Source: MFD01275-c22 sp963705885 (lineage in GTDB: Bacteria; Actinomycetota; Actinomycetes; JACCUZ01). Taken from it: 64,000 bases of DNA. Every line of letters starts with the position of its first letter. The stretch's first letter is position 1. The position numbers were made by a program, and so were the translations under genes. Location: the NCBI GenBank assembly GCA_963705885.1, contig OY970120.1, forward strand, positions 1,240,001 to 1,304,000. The letters run 5' to 3'. The notes under the pieces were generated by a model. That model was not told the DNA's origin. It made no database searches and saw only the letters and a list, made by a program, of their open reading frames with translations. Shown in pieces: positions 43,056 to 50,403 of this stretch.

Positions 43056-44984
43056 TCAGCCGTCGGCCAGCTCGGGCGGCAGCGGATCGGTGTGCAGGAC
43101 CGTGAGCCCGGACACGGCGCGGGTCAGCACCACGTAGAGGCGGCGCAGCCCCTGCCAGCGCGACGGCTCGGCCGCCACGATGCGAGCCGGCTCCAGGACG
43201 AGGACATGGTCGTACTCCAGGCCCTTGGCCAAGGTCGCGGGCACCACGGTGACCCGGCTGCTGTCGCCGACGTCCCGGCCGAGCACCGCGTGCTCGTGGC
43301 GCAGGCGCACCTCGCCGACCGACTCGTCGGCGACGACGAGGCCGACGGAGCCGGGCGCGCGCAGCACTGCCGCGACGGCGTGGTCGACGGCCGGCCAGAC
43401 GTCCGTCCACCCGCCGTACGTCGAGCCGACACCGACGTTCTCGCGCACGGACTCGGCCGGCGCCACGCCGGGTGCCATGTGCGGCAGCAGCCGGCTCGCG
43501 AAGTCGATGACCGACGCCGGGACGCGGTAGCCCCGGCGCAGCACCTCCACGTGTGCGTCCGGCTTGTCGAGGTGGCGCAGCGTGGACGCCCAGTCCGACG
43601 TCGCCCACGGCGTCGTGCCCTGCGCGATGTCACCGAGCACGGTCGCCGCTCCGGTCGAGCAGCGCCGGCCGACCGCCCGCAGCTGCATCGGTGAGAGGTC
43701 CTGCGCCTCGTCCAGGACGACGTGGCCCAGGCTCGGCTCGCGCTGCACGAGGTCGGCGACCTCGTCGACGAGCACCGCGTCGGCCGTCGTCCACGGGGCG
43801 GTGCGCGGTCCCCGCACCGCCCTGGGCCACAGCAGGCGACGCTGCTCGTCCTCGGTGAGGACGTCGTCGGCCGCGGCGGCCAGGGTCGCCGCGTCGCCGA
43901 GCAGTGACATCACCACCCGGGCCGGGTCGAGCGCGGGCCAGAGCGCGTCCACCGTCCTGCGCACGGGCACGGACCGCGCCATCGCGTCCTGGAGACGGTC
44001 GTCGGGCGACTCCCCGGCCGCCTCCATCCGGGTCAGCACCGCGTGGGCGAGCCGCTGCCCCAGCATCGCCCGGGCCGCCCCGTAGCGGACGTCGCGGCGG
44101 CGGAGGCCCTCGACGATCCCGCCGAGCTCGGACGTCCCCACCCGCCAGCGCCGGGACCCGCGCGGCACGACCAGTGGCTCCGCGGGTGCCGACAGCGTTG
44201 CGTACACGGCGTTGTGGAGGACGCGCGCCATCCGCTCGTCGCCCTTGAGCGTGGCCACGTCCGCGGCCTCCTGCGCTCGCACCGGCACGCGGTGCCCGAC
44301 CAGCTCGTCGAGGGTCACCTGCCGGACGTCGACCTCGCCGAGGGCGGGCAGCACGGCCGCGATGTAGGACAGGAACGCGGAGTTCGGGCCGACGACGAGG
44401 ACACCGCCGCGACGCAGGCGGTCGCGGAAGGTGTACAGCAGGTACGCCGCGCGGTGCAGGCCGACCGCCGTCTTCCCGGTGCCGGGGGCTCCCTGCACGC
44501 ACACGGTCTCGCCGACGTCGGCGCGGACGATGACGTCCTGCTCGGGCTGGATCGTGGCCACGATGTCGCGCATCGGGCCGACCCGCGGCCGCTCGATCTC
44601 GGTCGTGAGGATGCGGGATCGGGTCTCGGCCTCGACCCGGTCCAGCAGGTGCTCGTCCTCGTAGGCCGTGAGGTGACCGCGCTCGAAGCCGAACCGCCGG
44701 CGCAGCACGACGTCCATCGGCTCGGTCCGCGTGGCGCGGTAGAACGCCGTCGACACGTCTGCCCGCCAGTCGACGACGACCGGGTCGCCTGCGTCGTCGT
44801 GCACGTGGCGGCGGCCCACGTAGAACCGCTCGCCGGTTGCCGCGAGGTCGAGCCGTCCGAAGAACAGGGGCGTCTCGGGGTCGTCGGCGAGGGCGAGGGC
44901 CCGGCGGTGCAGGGAGGCGGCGAGGAACTGCTCGGACACCGCGTCCCCGCCGTGGGCGTCCAGCGCCAGGGTGCGCGCGCGCAT
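43056..44984 (-). CDS. HelD/HelR-like RNA polymerase-associated UvrD-type ATPase
   Basis: From the first standard start (ATG 44984) this is a 642-residue superfamily 1 helicase-like protein. Walker A is CVQGAPGTGKTAVGLHR, Walker B is LGHVVLDEAQDLSPMQLRAV, and motif III is ATVLGDIAQGTTP; the C-terminal motifs include KGLEYDHVLVLEP and RRLYVVLTRA. It lacks the usual long insertions of UvrD and matches the HelD group, whose Streptomyces/Mycobacterium member HelR displaces rifamycin-inhibited RNA polymerase. The conserved N-terminal coiled coil (HAERAYLAAARDDLAAM) continues upstream of the ATG, with only CTG (45035) or ATC (45047) available as starts, so the true N-terminus is probably about 17-21 residues longer. 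Confidence 0.87.
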   Translation of the reverse strand: MRARTLALDAHGGDAVSEQFLAASLHRRALALADDPETPLFFGRLDLAATGERFYVGRRHVHDDAGDPVVVDWRADVSTAFYRATRTEPMDVVLRRRFGFERGHLTAYEDEHLLDRVEAETRSRILTTEIERPRVGPMRDIVATIQPEQDVIVRADVGETVCVQGAPGTGKTAVGLHRAAYLLYTFRDRLRRGGVLVVGPNSAFLSYIAAVLPALGEVDVRQVTLDELVGHRVPVRAQEAADVATLKGDERMARVLHNAVYATLSAPAEPLVVPRGSRRWRVGTSELGGIVEGLRRRDVRYGAARAMLGQRLAHAVLTRMEAAGESPDDRLQDAMARSVPVRRTVDALWPALDPARVVMSLLGDAATLAAAADDVLTEDEQRRLLWPRAVRGPRTAPWTTADAVLVDEVADLVQREPSLGHVVLDEAQDLSPMQLRAVGRRCSTGAATVLGDIAQGTTPWATSDWASTLRHLDKPDAHVEVLRRGYRVPASVIDFASRLLPHMAPGVAPAESVRENVGVGSTYGGWTDVWPAVDHAVAAVLRAPGSVGLVVADESVGEVRLRHEHAVLGRDVGDSSRVTVVPATLAKGLEYDHVLVLEPARIVAAEPSRWQGLRRLYVVLTRAVSGLTVLHTDPLPPELADG

Positions 44985-45079
44985 GGCGGCCAGGTCGTCG
45001 CGGGCGGCGGCGAGGTAGGCGCGCTCGGCGTGCAGGGTCGCGTCGATGGGCGGTCCAGGTCGGTGCGGGGCGGCTCGCG

Positions 45080-45150
45080 ATGCTAACCCGTGTCGCGGGC
45101 AGTCAGCCGCGCGACGTCGTCGACGGCGCCGAGCCCTCCGTGCCGCAGGC
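45080..45150 (-). promoter_or_regulatory. promoter region of the HelD-like gene with RAE-like core
   Basis: On the minus strand TAGCAT (45085-45080) is a good -10 box, with CTGACT (45106-45101) as a weak -35 at a short 15-nt spacing. Further upstream GCCTGCGGCACGG (45150-45138) matches 11 of 13 bases of the core of the rifamycin-associated element as I recall it (GGGGCTTGCGGCAAGGCCC). The outer arms do not match, so this is tentative. Confidence 0.35.
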
Positions 45151-45154
45151 GAGG

Positions 45155-45592
45155 TCAGGCCGCCGCGGCCACCAGCGCCCGGCGCAGCCGGGCGAGCCGG
45201 ACGTGCAGCAGGGTCGGCGACGTCGGGCCGGTCGTGAACACCAGCCGCGCGACGAGCACCTGGGCGCGGCGCAGCGCCCGGCCGACGTCCTCGCCCGGCG
45301 GCAGGGCGACCGGCGGGCCGACGGCGAGACCGTCGGCGTGGGCGACGAGCGACAGGACGGCCCCGTCCACCTCGCAGACCGCGTCGCGGGGGGACGCGAG
45401 CAGGCTCGCCCGCAGCGCGTCGGTGACCCGCCACCAGACGGGGAACGGCACGGGGTCGATCACGCTCTTGCGCACCAGAGCGTTCGCCACGAGGTGCTGG
45501 GCGAGCCGGCCGGTCAGGTCGTCCGTGTCCGGCAGGCTCGGGCCGGTGGTGGCGAGGGCCGGGCCGGGCGGCTGGTGCTGCAGCGTCGTCAT
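45155..45592 (-). CDS. hypothetical protein
   Basis: A 145-residue soluble protein I do not recognise. After a Pro-rich start it has DDLTGRLAQHLVANALVRKSVIDPVPFPVWWRVTDALRASLL (helical), a strand-rich middle (AVCEVDGAVLSLVAHADGLAVGPPVALP) and a helical Arg/Leu-rich end. The ATG at 45592 has a CAGGAGCGACG ribosome binding site. It is upstream of the HelD-like gene on the same strand, but a separate -10 box lies between them. It is divergent from the YEATS-like gene. Codon use is like the bulk of the window. Confidence 0.6.
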   Translation of the reverse strand: MTTLQHQPPGPALATTGPSLPDTDDLTGRLAQHLVANALVRKSVIDPVPFPVWWRVTDALRASLLASPRDAVCEVDGAVLSLVAHADGLAVGPPVALPPGEDVGRALRRAQVLVARLVFTTGPTSPTLLHVRLARLRRALVAAAA

Positions 45593-45805
45593 CGTCGCTC
45601 CTGGTCGTCGGGCCGCTCGGGTGGTGTGGCCCACCGTTGCGAGGAAGTCCGTCAACCAGGTGTGAGCAGGCTGCGCGCCCCCTGATACATCCGCGGCGCT
45701 CCGGCCCGGGGGCGCGCGGACGTCTGAGCCGACTTCCCGCCGGAACGCGGCGGTGCCATCGTGAGACGTCGACGCGTCGCAGGCAGCAGCGGTAGGGGGC
45801 TCGCC

Positions 45806-46651
45806 ATGTCGGATCTCTCGAGGCAAGGCGGAGTGGCACCTCTCAACCGAGCCGAGCGAGCCGTGGCCGCATTGTCAGGTCTGGGTCTGTTGGGCTTTTC
45901 CCTCGCCGTGGCCGTCGCTCCGCCGCAGCGGCGCGTTGCCCTTGGGCAGTGCGCCGAGGCCGCTGACGGCTGCATCGTCAGCGTTGACGGGGACCTCACG
46001 GCGTTCGCAGCTGTGCTGGCCGCGGGCGGGTCGGCTGCACTCCTTCTGGCGCTCCTCGGCGTCCGCTTCAACAGGCTGAAGGTGGCGGGGACCGAGTTCG
46101 GGTACGAGCAGGAGACCGCGGGTCTGACACAGGCGGAGCCGGCGCAGGAGGGCGACTCAGACCCTGCTGTCCCGGTGTCGGACGAGCGAGCCACTGCTGA
46201 CGTTCCGGTCGATGTCCAGGTTCGGCAGGGCCTCGGCGAGCGGCTGCACGCAGTGCCCGTCGCCGTCACGGTCCTCGACCGGCCGATGCAGGACGTCGAT
46301 CCGTCGTTCCTGCGCGACTACCAGTCGGCGCGCAAGGTCAGCCAGCAGTCCCACTTCCTCACGCACATCCTGGGTCCCGCGACCCAACCGGGGCAGAAGT
46401 TCTCGGTTGCGATCCGGGTGACTCCCCACTCAGAAGCGGCGCCCGCTGTGAAGTCCGCCGCGTTCTATCTCGGGCGGTCATGGGGTAACCGGACCTTCGT
46501 CGGGAGGCGTGGCCCGGATGGGAGGTTCGGTATCGCGACGGAGGCATACGGGCCGTTCCTGGCGCTCTGCGAGATCGAGTTCCTCGACGGGAGCAGGATC
46601 CTCGTCGACCACTACTGCGACTTCGACATGGGCAGCCTTCTGCAGTCGTGA
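45806..46651 (+). CDS. two-helix membrane protein with a prokaryotic YEATS-like domain
   Basis: A 281-residue protein. Two membrane helices (VAALSGLGLLGFSLAVAVAP, about 20-40, and FAAVLAAGGSAALLLALLGV, about 63-83) are followed by an acidic linker and a cytoplasmic C-terminal domain (about 140-281). That domain has FSVAIRVTPH, AFYLGRSWGNRTFVGRR and FGIATEAYGPFLALCEIEFLDGSRI, a pattern like prokaryotic YEATS (pYEATS) domains: a strand ending in a hydrophobic-x-Leu turn, a Trp-Gly, then Tyr-Gly-x-Phe and a final strand with Asp-Gly. pYEATS domains have been proposed as sensors in prokaryotic conflict systems. Base composition is visibly less GC-rich than its neighbours, suggesting later acquisition. 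GGTAGGGGG ribosome binding site. Domain call moderate. Confidence 0.65.
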   Translation: MSDLSRQGGVAPLNRAERAVAALSGLGLLGFSLAVAVAPPQRRVALGQCAEAADGCIVSVDGDLTAFAAVLAAGGSAALLLALLGVRFNRLKVAGTEFGYEQETAGLTQAEPAQEGDSDPAVPVSDERATADVPVDVQVRQGLGERLHAVPVAVTVLDRPMQDVDPSFLRDYQSARKVSQQSHFLTHILGPATQPGQKFSVAIRVTPHSEAAPAVKSAAFYLGRSWGNRTFVGRRGPDGRFGIATEAYGPFLALCEIEFLDGSRILVDHYCDFDMGSLLQS

Positions 46652-46677
46652 GGTCGAGGGGCGCGGACGGGAATGAC

Positions 46678-46694
46678 GCTCGACGCCGTCGAGC
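46678..46694. terminator. hairpin between convergent genes
   Basis: GCTCGAC-GCC-GTCGAGC is a perfect 7-bp stem with a 3-nt loop, 26 bp after the YEATS-like gene and 11 bp before the end of the convergent DUF1905 gene. It could end transcription from either side. Confidence 0.55.
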
Positions 46695-46705
46695 GGCTTC
46701 CGGTG

Positions 46706-46984
46706 CTACGTCGAGGTCTCCGGGATCAGCGAGAGCGTGACCTCGTCGCCGACGGCCACGCCGGCTGCTGTCATCGCGGCCTTGCTGACGCCGACGCAGA
46801 ACCCGCCGCCCGCGACGAGCATGGTGCTGCCGGTGAACGCGGTGCCGTCGAGGGTGCCCGTCACCCGCATCTGCCGGCGTCCGCCGAGGCCGTCGACCAG
46901 GTCGGGTGGCACGTCGACCACGGCCAGCCCACCGGGCTTGTCCTCACGCCAGCGCCTCACGCGGCCCCGGAACTCGACTGCCAT
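46706..46984 (-). CDS. DUF1905 domain protein
   Basis: A 92-residue beta-barrel-like DUF1905 protein. The pattern MAVEFRGRVRRWREDKPGGLAVVDVPPDL, then RRQMRVTGTLDGTAFTGSTML and GGGFCVGVSKAAMTAAGVAVGDEVTLSL fits the family, in which the last segment is AAGVAVGDxV. Function is unknown. Its ATG shares one base with the stop of the thioesterase gene upstream (TGATG), so the two are coupled. Confidence 0.8.
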   Translation of the reverse strand: MAVEFRGRVRRWREDKPGGLAVVDVPPDLVDGLGGRRQMRVTGTLDGTAFTGSTMLVAGGGFCVGVSKAAMTAAGVAVGDEVTLSLIPETST

Positions 46985-47442
46985 CACCGACTCCTCTCCG
47001 GCTGGTCCCACTCCTCGTAGTCCTCGGCGCGCGCCAGCTGCGCGAACGCGGCCTGCAGGTCGTCGGGCGGGACGACCGGCTGCCGCTCCGCCAGGTCGAA
47101 CCACAGCCCGACGGAGTCGACGGTCGCGCACAGGCCCTGCGCCTGCGTCGTGAAGCGGTTGCGCACCTTGAACCGCCGCCCGTCCGCCGTGCCCGCGACC
47201 TGCTGGAAGTCCACGGTGAACGGCTCGAGCATGCGGATCTCGCGCCGGTAGACGAGGCGGTCCTCCAGGACCACCGGTCCCAGCCGGCGCGCGGCGAACT
47301 CGGCCGCGGTGAACCCGACGGAGGCGAAGAACAGGATGCGGGTGTTGCTGGCGTAGTCGAGGAAGACCGCGTTGCCCATGTGCTGGTTGAAGTCCATGTC
47401 GCGCCACTCGGCCCGGTAGTCGTGGCTGAACCGGACGCTCAT
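46984..47442 (-). CDS. acyl-CoA thioesterase, 4HBT hotdog type
   Basis: A 152-residue hotdog protein with the 4-hydroxybenzoyl-CoA thioesterase motif EWRDMDFNQHMGNAVFLDYASNTR, in which the Asp-x-x-x-His-Met region forms the active site. Full length for YbgC/FadM-like thioesterases; the acyl group cannot be inferred. It starts 9 bp downstream of the XPB-like helicase gene on the same strand and is coupled to the DUF1905 gene, so the three form a likely operon. Confidence 0.85.
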   Translation of the reverse strand: MSVRFSHDYRAEWRDMDFNQHMGNAVFLDYASNTRILFFASVGFTAAEFAARRLGPVVLEDRLVYRREIRMLEPFTVDFQQVAGTADGRRFKVRNRFTTQAQGLCATVDSVGLWFDLAERQPVVPPDDLQAAFAQLARAEDYEEWDQPERSR

Positions 47443-47451
47443 CGCGGCGCC

Positions 47452-49104
47452 TCAGCTCGGGTCGAGCGAGGGCAGGTCGTCGCTGTCGACGATGCGGTAG
47501 GCGTAGCCCTGCTCGGCGAGGAACCGCTGCCGGTGCGCCGCGAAGTCCTGGTCGACCGTGTCGCGCGCCGTCACGGCGTAGAAGCGGGCCGACCGACCGT
47601 CGGACTTCGGGCGCAGGATGCGCCCGAGCCGCTGCGCCTCCTCCTGCCGCGAGCCGAAGGTCCCCGACACCTGCACCGCGACCGCGGCCTCGGGCAGGTC
47701 GATCGAGAAGTTCGCGACCTTCGACACGACGAGCAGCGACACCTCGCCGGTGCGGAACGCCTCGAAGAGCCGCTCCCGCTCCTTCACCGTGGTCTCGCCC
47801 TTGATGACCGGGGCGTCGAGCCGCTCGCCGAGGTCGTCGAGCTGGTCGAGGTACTGCCCGATCACCAGCGTCTGGTCGCCGCGGTGCTTCTCGACGAGCT
47901 GCTCCACGACGCGGGTCTTCGACGCCGTCGACGACGCGAACCGGTAGCGCTCCTCGGGCTCGGCCGTCGCGTAGGCGAGGCGCTCGGAGTCGGACAGCGT
48001 CACCCGCACCTCGACGCAGTCGGCCGGCGCGATGTAGCCCTGCGACTCGATGTCCTTCCACGGCGCGTCGTAGCGCTTGGGCCCGATGAGCGAGAACACA
48101 TCGCCCTCGCGCCCGTCCTCGCGCACGAGGGTCGCGGTCAGCCCGAGCCGCCGCCGGGCCTGCAGGTCGGCGGTCATCCGGAAGATCGGCGCGGGCAGCA
48201 GGTGCACCTCGTCGTAGACGACCAGGCCCCAGTCGCGCGCGTCGAGCAGCTCGAGGTGGGTGTAGACGCCCTTCCGCCGGGTGGTCATCACCTGGTACGT
48301 CGCGATGGTGACCGGCCGGACCTCCTTGCGGGCGCCGGAGTACTCGCCGATCTCGTCCTCGGTCAGCGACGTCCGCTTGAGCAGCTCGTGGCGCCACTGC
48401 CGCGCGGCGACGGTGTTGGTGACCAGGATCAGCGTGGTCGCGCCGGCGCGAGCCATCGCGGCCGCGCCGACGATCGTCTTCCCGGCGCCGCAGGGGAGCA
48501 CCACGACCCCCGACCCGCCGTGCCAGAAGCCCTCGACGGCCTCCTGCTGGTAGGGCCGCATCGACCAGCCGTCCTCGACCAGGTCGATCGCGTGCGCCTC
48601 GCCGTCGACGTAACCGGCCAGGTCCTCGGCGGGCCAGCCGAGCTTGAGCAGCACCTGCTTGAGGTGGCCGCGCTCCGACGCGTGCACGACCACCGTGTCG
48701 GGGTCCACGCGCTCACCGACGAGCGGCGTGACCTTCTTGGACCGCACGACCTCCTCGAGCACCGCGCGGTCGGTCGTCACGAGCACCAGGCCGTGGACCG
48801 GGTGCTTCTCCAGCCGCAGCCGGCCGTAGCGGGCCATCGTCTCGGCCACGTCGACCAGCAGGGCGTGCGGCACGGCGTAGCGGCTGAACCGCAGCAGCAC
48901 GTCCACGACCTGCTCGGCGTCGTGCCCGGCGGCGCGGGCGTTCCACAGGCCCAGCGGGGTCAGGCGGTAGGTGTGGACGTGCTCGGGCGAGCGCTCCAGC
49001 TCGGCGAAGGGCGCGATCTCGCGGCGGCACTCGCCCGCCTGCTCATGGTCGACCTCCAGCAGCAGCGTCTTGTCGCTCTGGACGATCAGGGGGCCGTCGG
49101 TCAC
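47452..49104 (-). CDS. XPB/Ssl2-like superfamily 2 DNA helicase
   Basis: A 550-residue helicase of the XPB type. An N-terminal helicase-associated domain (residues 1-150) precedes motif I LPCGAGKTIVGAAAMA, motif Ia LVTNTVAARQW, motif II VVYDEVHLLPAP (DEVH), motif III LTATLVREDG, and C-terminal motifs with VIKGETTVKERERLFEAFR and GTFGSRQEEAQRLGRILRPK (motif VI, Gln-x-x-Gly-Arg-x-x-Arg). Mycobacterial XPB is a 3'-5' DNA helicase. The GTG at 49104 is 5 nt after GACAAT, possibly leaderless. Back to back with sulfotransferase 1. A helicase-associated protein gene lies 1.3 kb further on. Confidence 0.93.
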   Translation of the reverse strand: MTDGPLIVQSDKTLLLEVDHEQAGECRREIAPFAELERSPEHVHTYRLTPLGLWNARAAGHDAEQVVDVLLRFSRYAVPHALLVDVAETMARYGRLRLEKHPVHGLVLVTTDRAVLEEVVRSKKVTPLVGERVDPDTVVVHASERGHLKQVLLKLGWPAEDLAGYVDGEAHAIDLVEDGWSMRPYQQEAVEGFWHGGSGVVVLPCGAGKTIVGAAAMARAGATTLILVTNTVAARQWRHELLKRTSLTEDEIGEYSGARKEVRPVTIATYQVMTTRRKGVYTHLELLDARDWGLVVYDEVHLLPAPIFRMTADLQARRRLGLTATLVREDGREGDVFSLIGPKRYDAPWKDIESQGYIAPADCVEVRVTLSDSERLAYATAEPEERYRFASSTASKTRVVEQLVEKHRGDQTLVIGQYLDQLDDLGERLDAPVIKGETTVKERERLFEAFRTGEVSLLVVSKVANFSIDLPEAAVAVQVSGTFGSRQEEAQRLGRILRPKSDGRSARFYAVTARDTVDQDFAAHRQRFLAEQGYAYRIVDSDDLPSLDPS

Positions 49105-49135
49105 GCCTCATTGTCCCCCACCGGCCGGGGTCGCC

Positions 49136-49141
49136 TAGCCT
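49136..49141 (+). promoter_or_regulatory. -10 box for leaderless sulfotransferase 1 transcript
   Basis: TAGCCT is followed by 8 nt and the ATG at 49150; no ribosome binding site is visible. Transcription would start at or next to the start codon. Confidence 0.5.
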
Positions 49142-49149
49142 GTGCGCCG

Positions 49150-50133
49150 ATGTCCGCGCCGACCGGGCCCATCTTCGTGGTGGGCTGCCCCCGCTCGGGC
49201 ACCACGCTGCTCACGCTGATGCTCTCCTCGCACTCGCGCATCGCGATCCCGCCCGAGACCCGCTTCCTGCTGGCCGTCTACCGGCGCCGGCGGAGCTTCG
49301 GCGACCTCACCGACGTGCGCAACCGGCGCCGGCTCGCCCGCGCCCTCGTGCGGCGCAAGGGCACCAAGTTCCGCCACCTCGGGCTGGACAAGAGGGCCGT
49401 GAAGCGGGCCGTGAAGCGGTCCGAGCCCACCATCGGCTCGGCGATCGCGGCCGTCTATCGCACCTACGCCGCGAGCCAGGGGAAGGTGCGCTGGGGCGAC
49501 AAGCGCCCGACGTACTTCCGCAACGTCGAGGTCCTGCGCGCGCTGTTCCCCGACGCGCAGTTCGTGCACCTGGTGCGCGACGGCCGCGACTGCGTCGCCT
49601 CCCTCAAGCGCATGGGCTGGTGGAAGCACGGGACGACCGGGGCGATCGCCACCTGGGTGCAGGCCGTCGACTGCGCCGCGCGGGAGGTGCGGCGGCTGCC
49701 CGACGGCACCTGGCACGAGCTGCGCTACGAGGACCTGGTCGCCGACCCCCGGCGCGAGATGGAGTCGCTCTGCGCGTTCCTCGGCGAGGAGTTCGAGGAC
49801 GGGATGCTGGAGCCGCACGTCCTGGCCGACCGGCTGCCGAGGCGGCAGCGCGAGGTGTGGCACGCCGAGACCCGGGGCGCGGTCGACGCGCGCCGGGTGG
49901 GGTCCTACGCCGACGTGCTGACCGAGGCCGAGGTCGCGCTGGTCGAGCAGGTCGCCGGCTCGCGGCTGCGACGCTGGGGCTACGAGGTGCCCGCCCGGCG
50001 TCGCCGGGCCTCGCCGGCGGCCGTCGCGCGCTACGGGAGGGTGCTGGCCGTGATGCGCGCGAAGACGCGGCTGCGGGCGGTGCGCGACCGGGCCCAGGCC
50101 CGTCCGGCCGGCTCGGTCGCCGACCGCGGCTGA
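49150..50133 (+). CDS. PAPS-dependent sulfotransferase 1
   Basis: A 327-residue sulfotransferase. The 5'-phosphosulfate loop is IFVVGCPRSGTTLLTLML at residues 8-25, and the 3'-phosphate region is FVHLVRDGRDCVASLKRMGWW. The later LRYEDLVADPRREMESLCAFLGEEF segment is usual for the Sulfotransfer_3 family. It transfers sulfate from PAPS to an unknown acceptor, perhaps a lipid or glycan. It is about half identical by eye to the second sulfotransferase at 52830, with conserved WGDKRP and PPTIG-like blocks, so the two arose by duplication. A Lys/Arg-rich segment (KRAVKRAVKRSEP) is unusual. Confidence 0.88.
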   Translation: MSAPTGPIFVVGCPRSGTTLLTLMLSSHSRIAIPPETRFLLAVYRRRRSFGDLTDVRNRRRLARALVRRKGTKFRHLGLDKRAVKRAVKRSEPTIGSAIAAVYRTYAASQGKVRWGDKRPTYFRNVEVLRALFPDAQFVHLVRDGRDCVASLKRMGWWKHGTTGAIATWVQAVDCAAREVRRLPDGTWHELRYEDLVADPRREMESLCAFLGEEFEDGMLEPHVLADRLPRRQREVWHAETRGAVDARRVGSYADVLTEAEVALVEQVAGSRLRRWGYEVPARRRRASPAAVARYGRVLAVMRAKTRLRAVRDRAQARPAGSVADRG

Positions 50134-50137
50134 GCGG

Positions 50138-50293
50138 TCACGCCACGCCGAGGGCCTCGTCGATCCGGCGCAGGGTCTCCGCGCACAGCTCGTCCATGTC
50201 CTCGCGGGCGGACCCAGGAGCCGATCCGGTCTCCTCCGGCACTCGCTCCTCGCGCCGGGGACGCCGGCGGCGGGTGGCTCGCAGCTGTCGCAC
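50138..50293 (-). CDS. small acidic/basic protein, 51 residues
   Basis: A short reading frame with a GTG start and a GAGGAG ribosome binding site 8 nt upstream. The product has a basic N-terminal half (RQLRATRRRRPRREER) and an acidic amphipathic helix at the end (REDMDELCAETLRRIDEALGV). I do not recognise it. It lies between sulfotransferase 1 and the helicase-associated gene, on the strand of the latter. Support is the ribosome binding site and the regular helix; it may not be real. Confidence 0.4.
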   Translation of the reverse strand: MRQLRATRRRRPRREERVPEETGSAPGSAREDMDELCAETLRRIDEALGVA

Positions 50294-50403
50294 GGCAGGG
50301 CTCCTCGCGCAGCATGCCCCGTGACGGTCCCCGTCGGACTGCGGTGGTCTACCGCGGCGAGGGGATCGGCAAACCCGCCCGGGACGGTGGATCCCGCGTC
50401 GGT

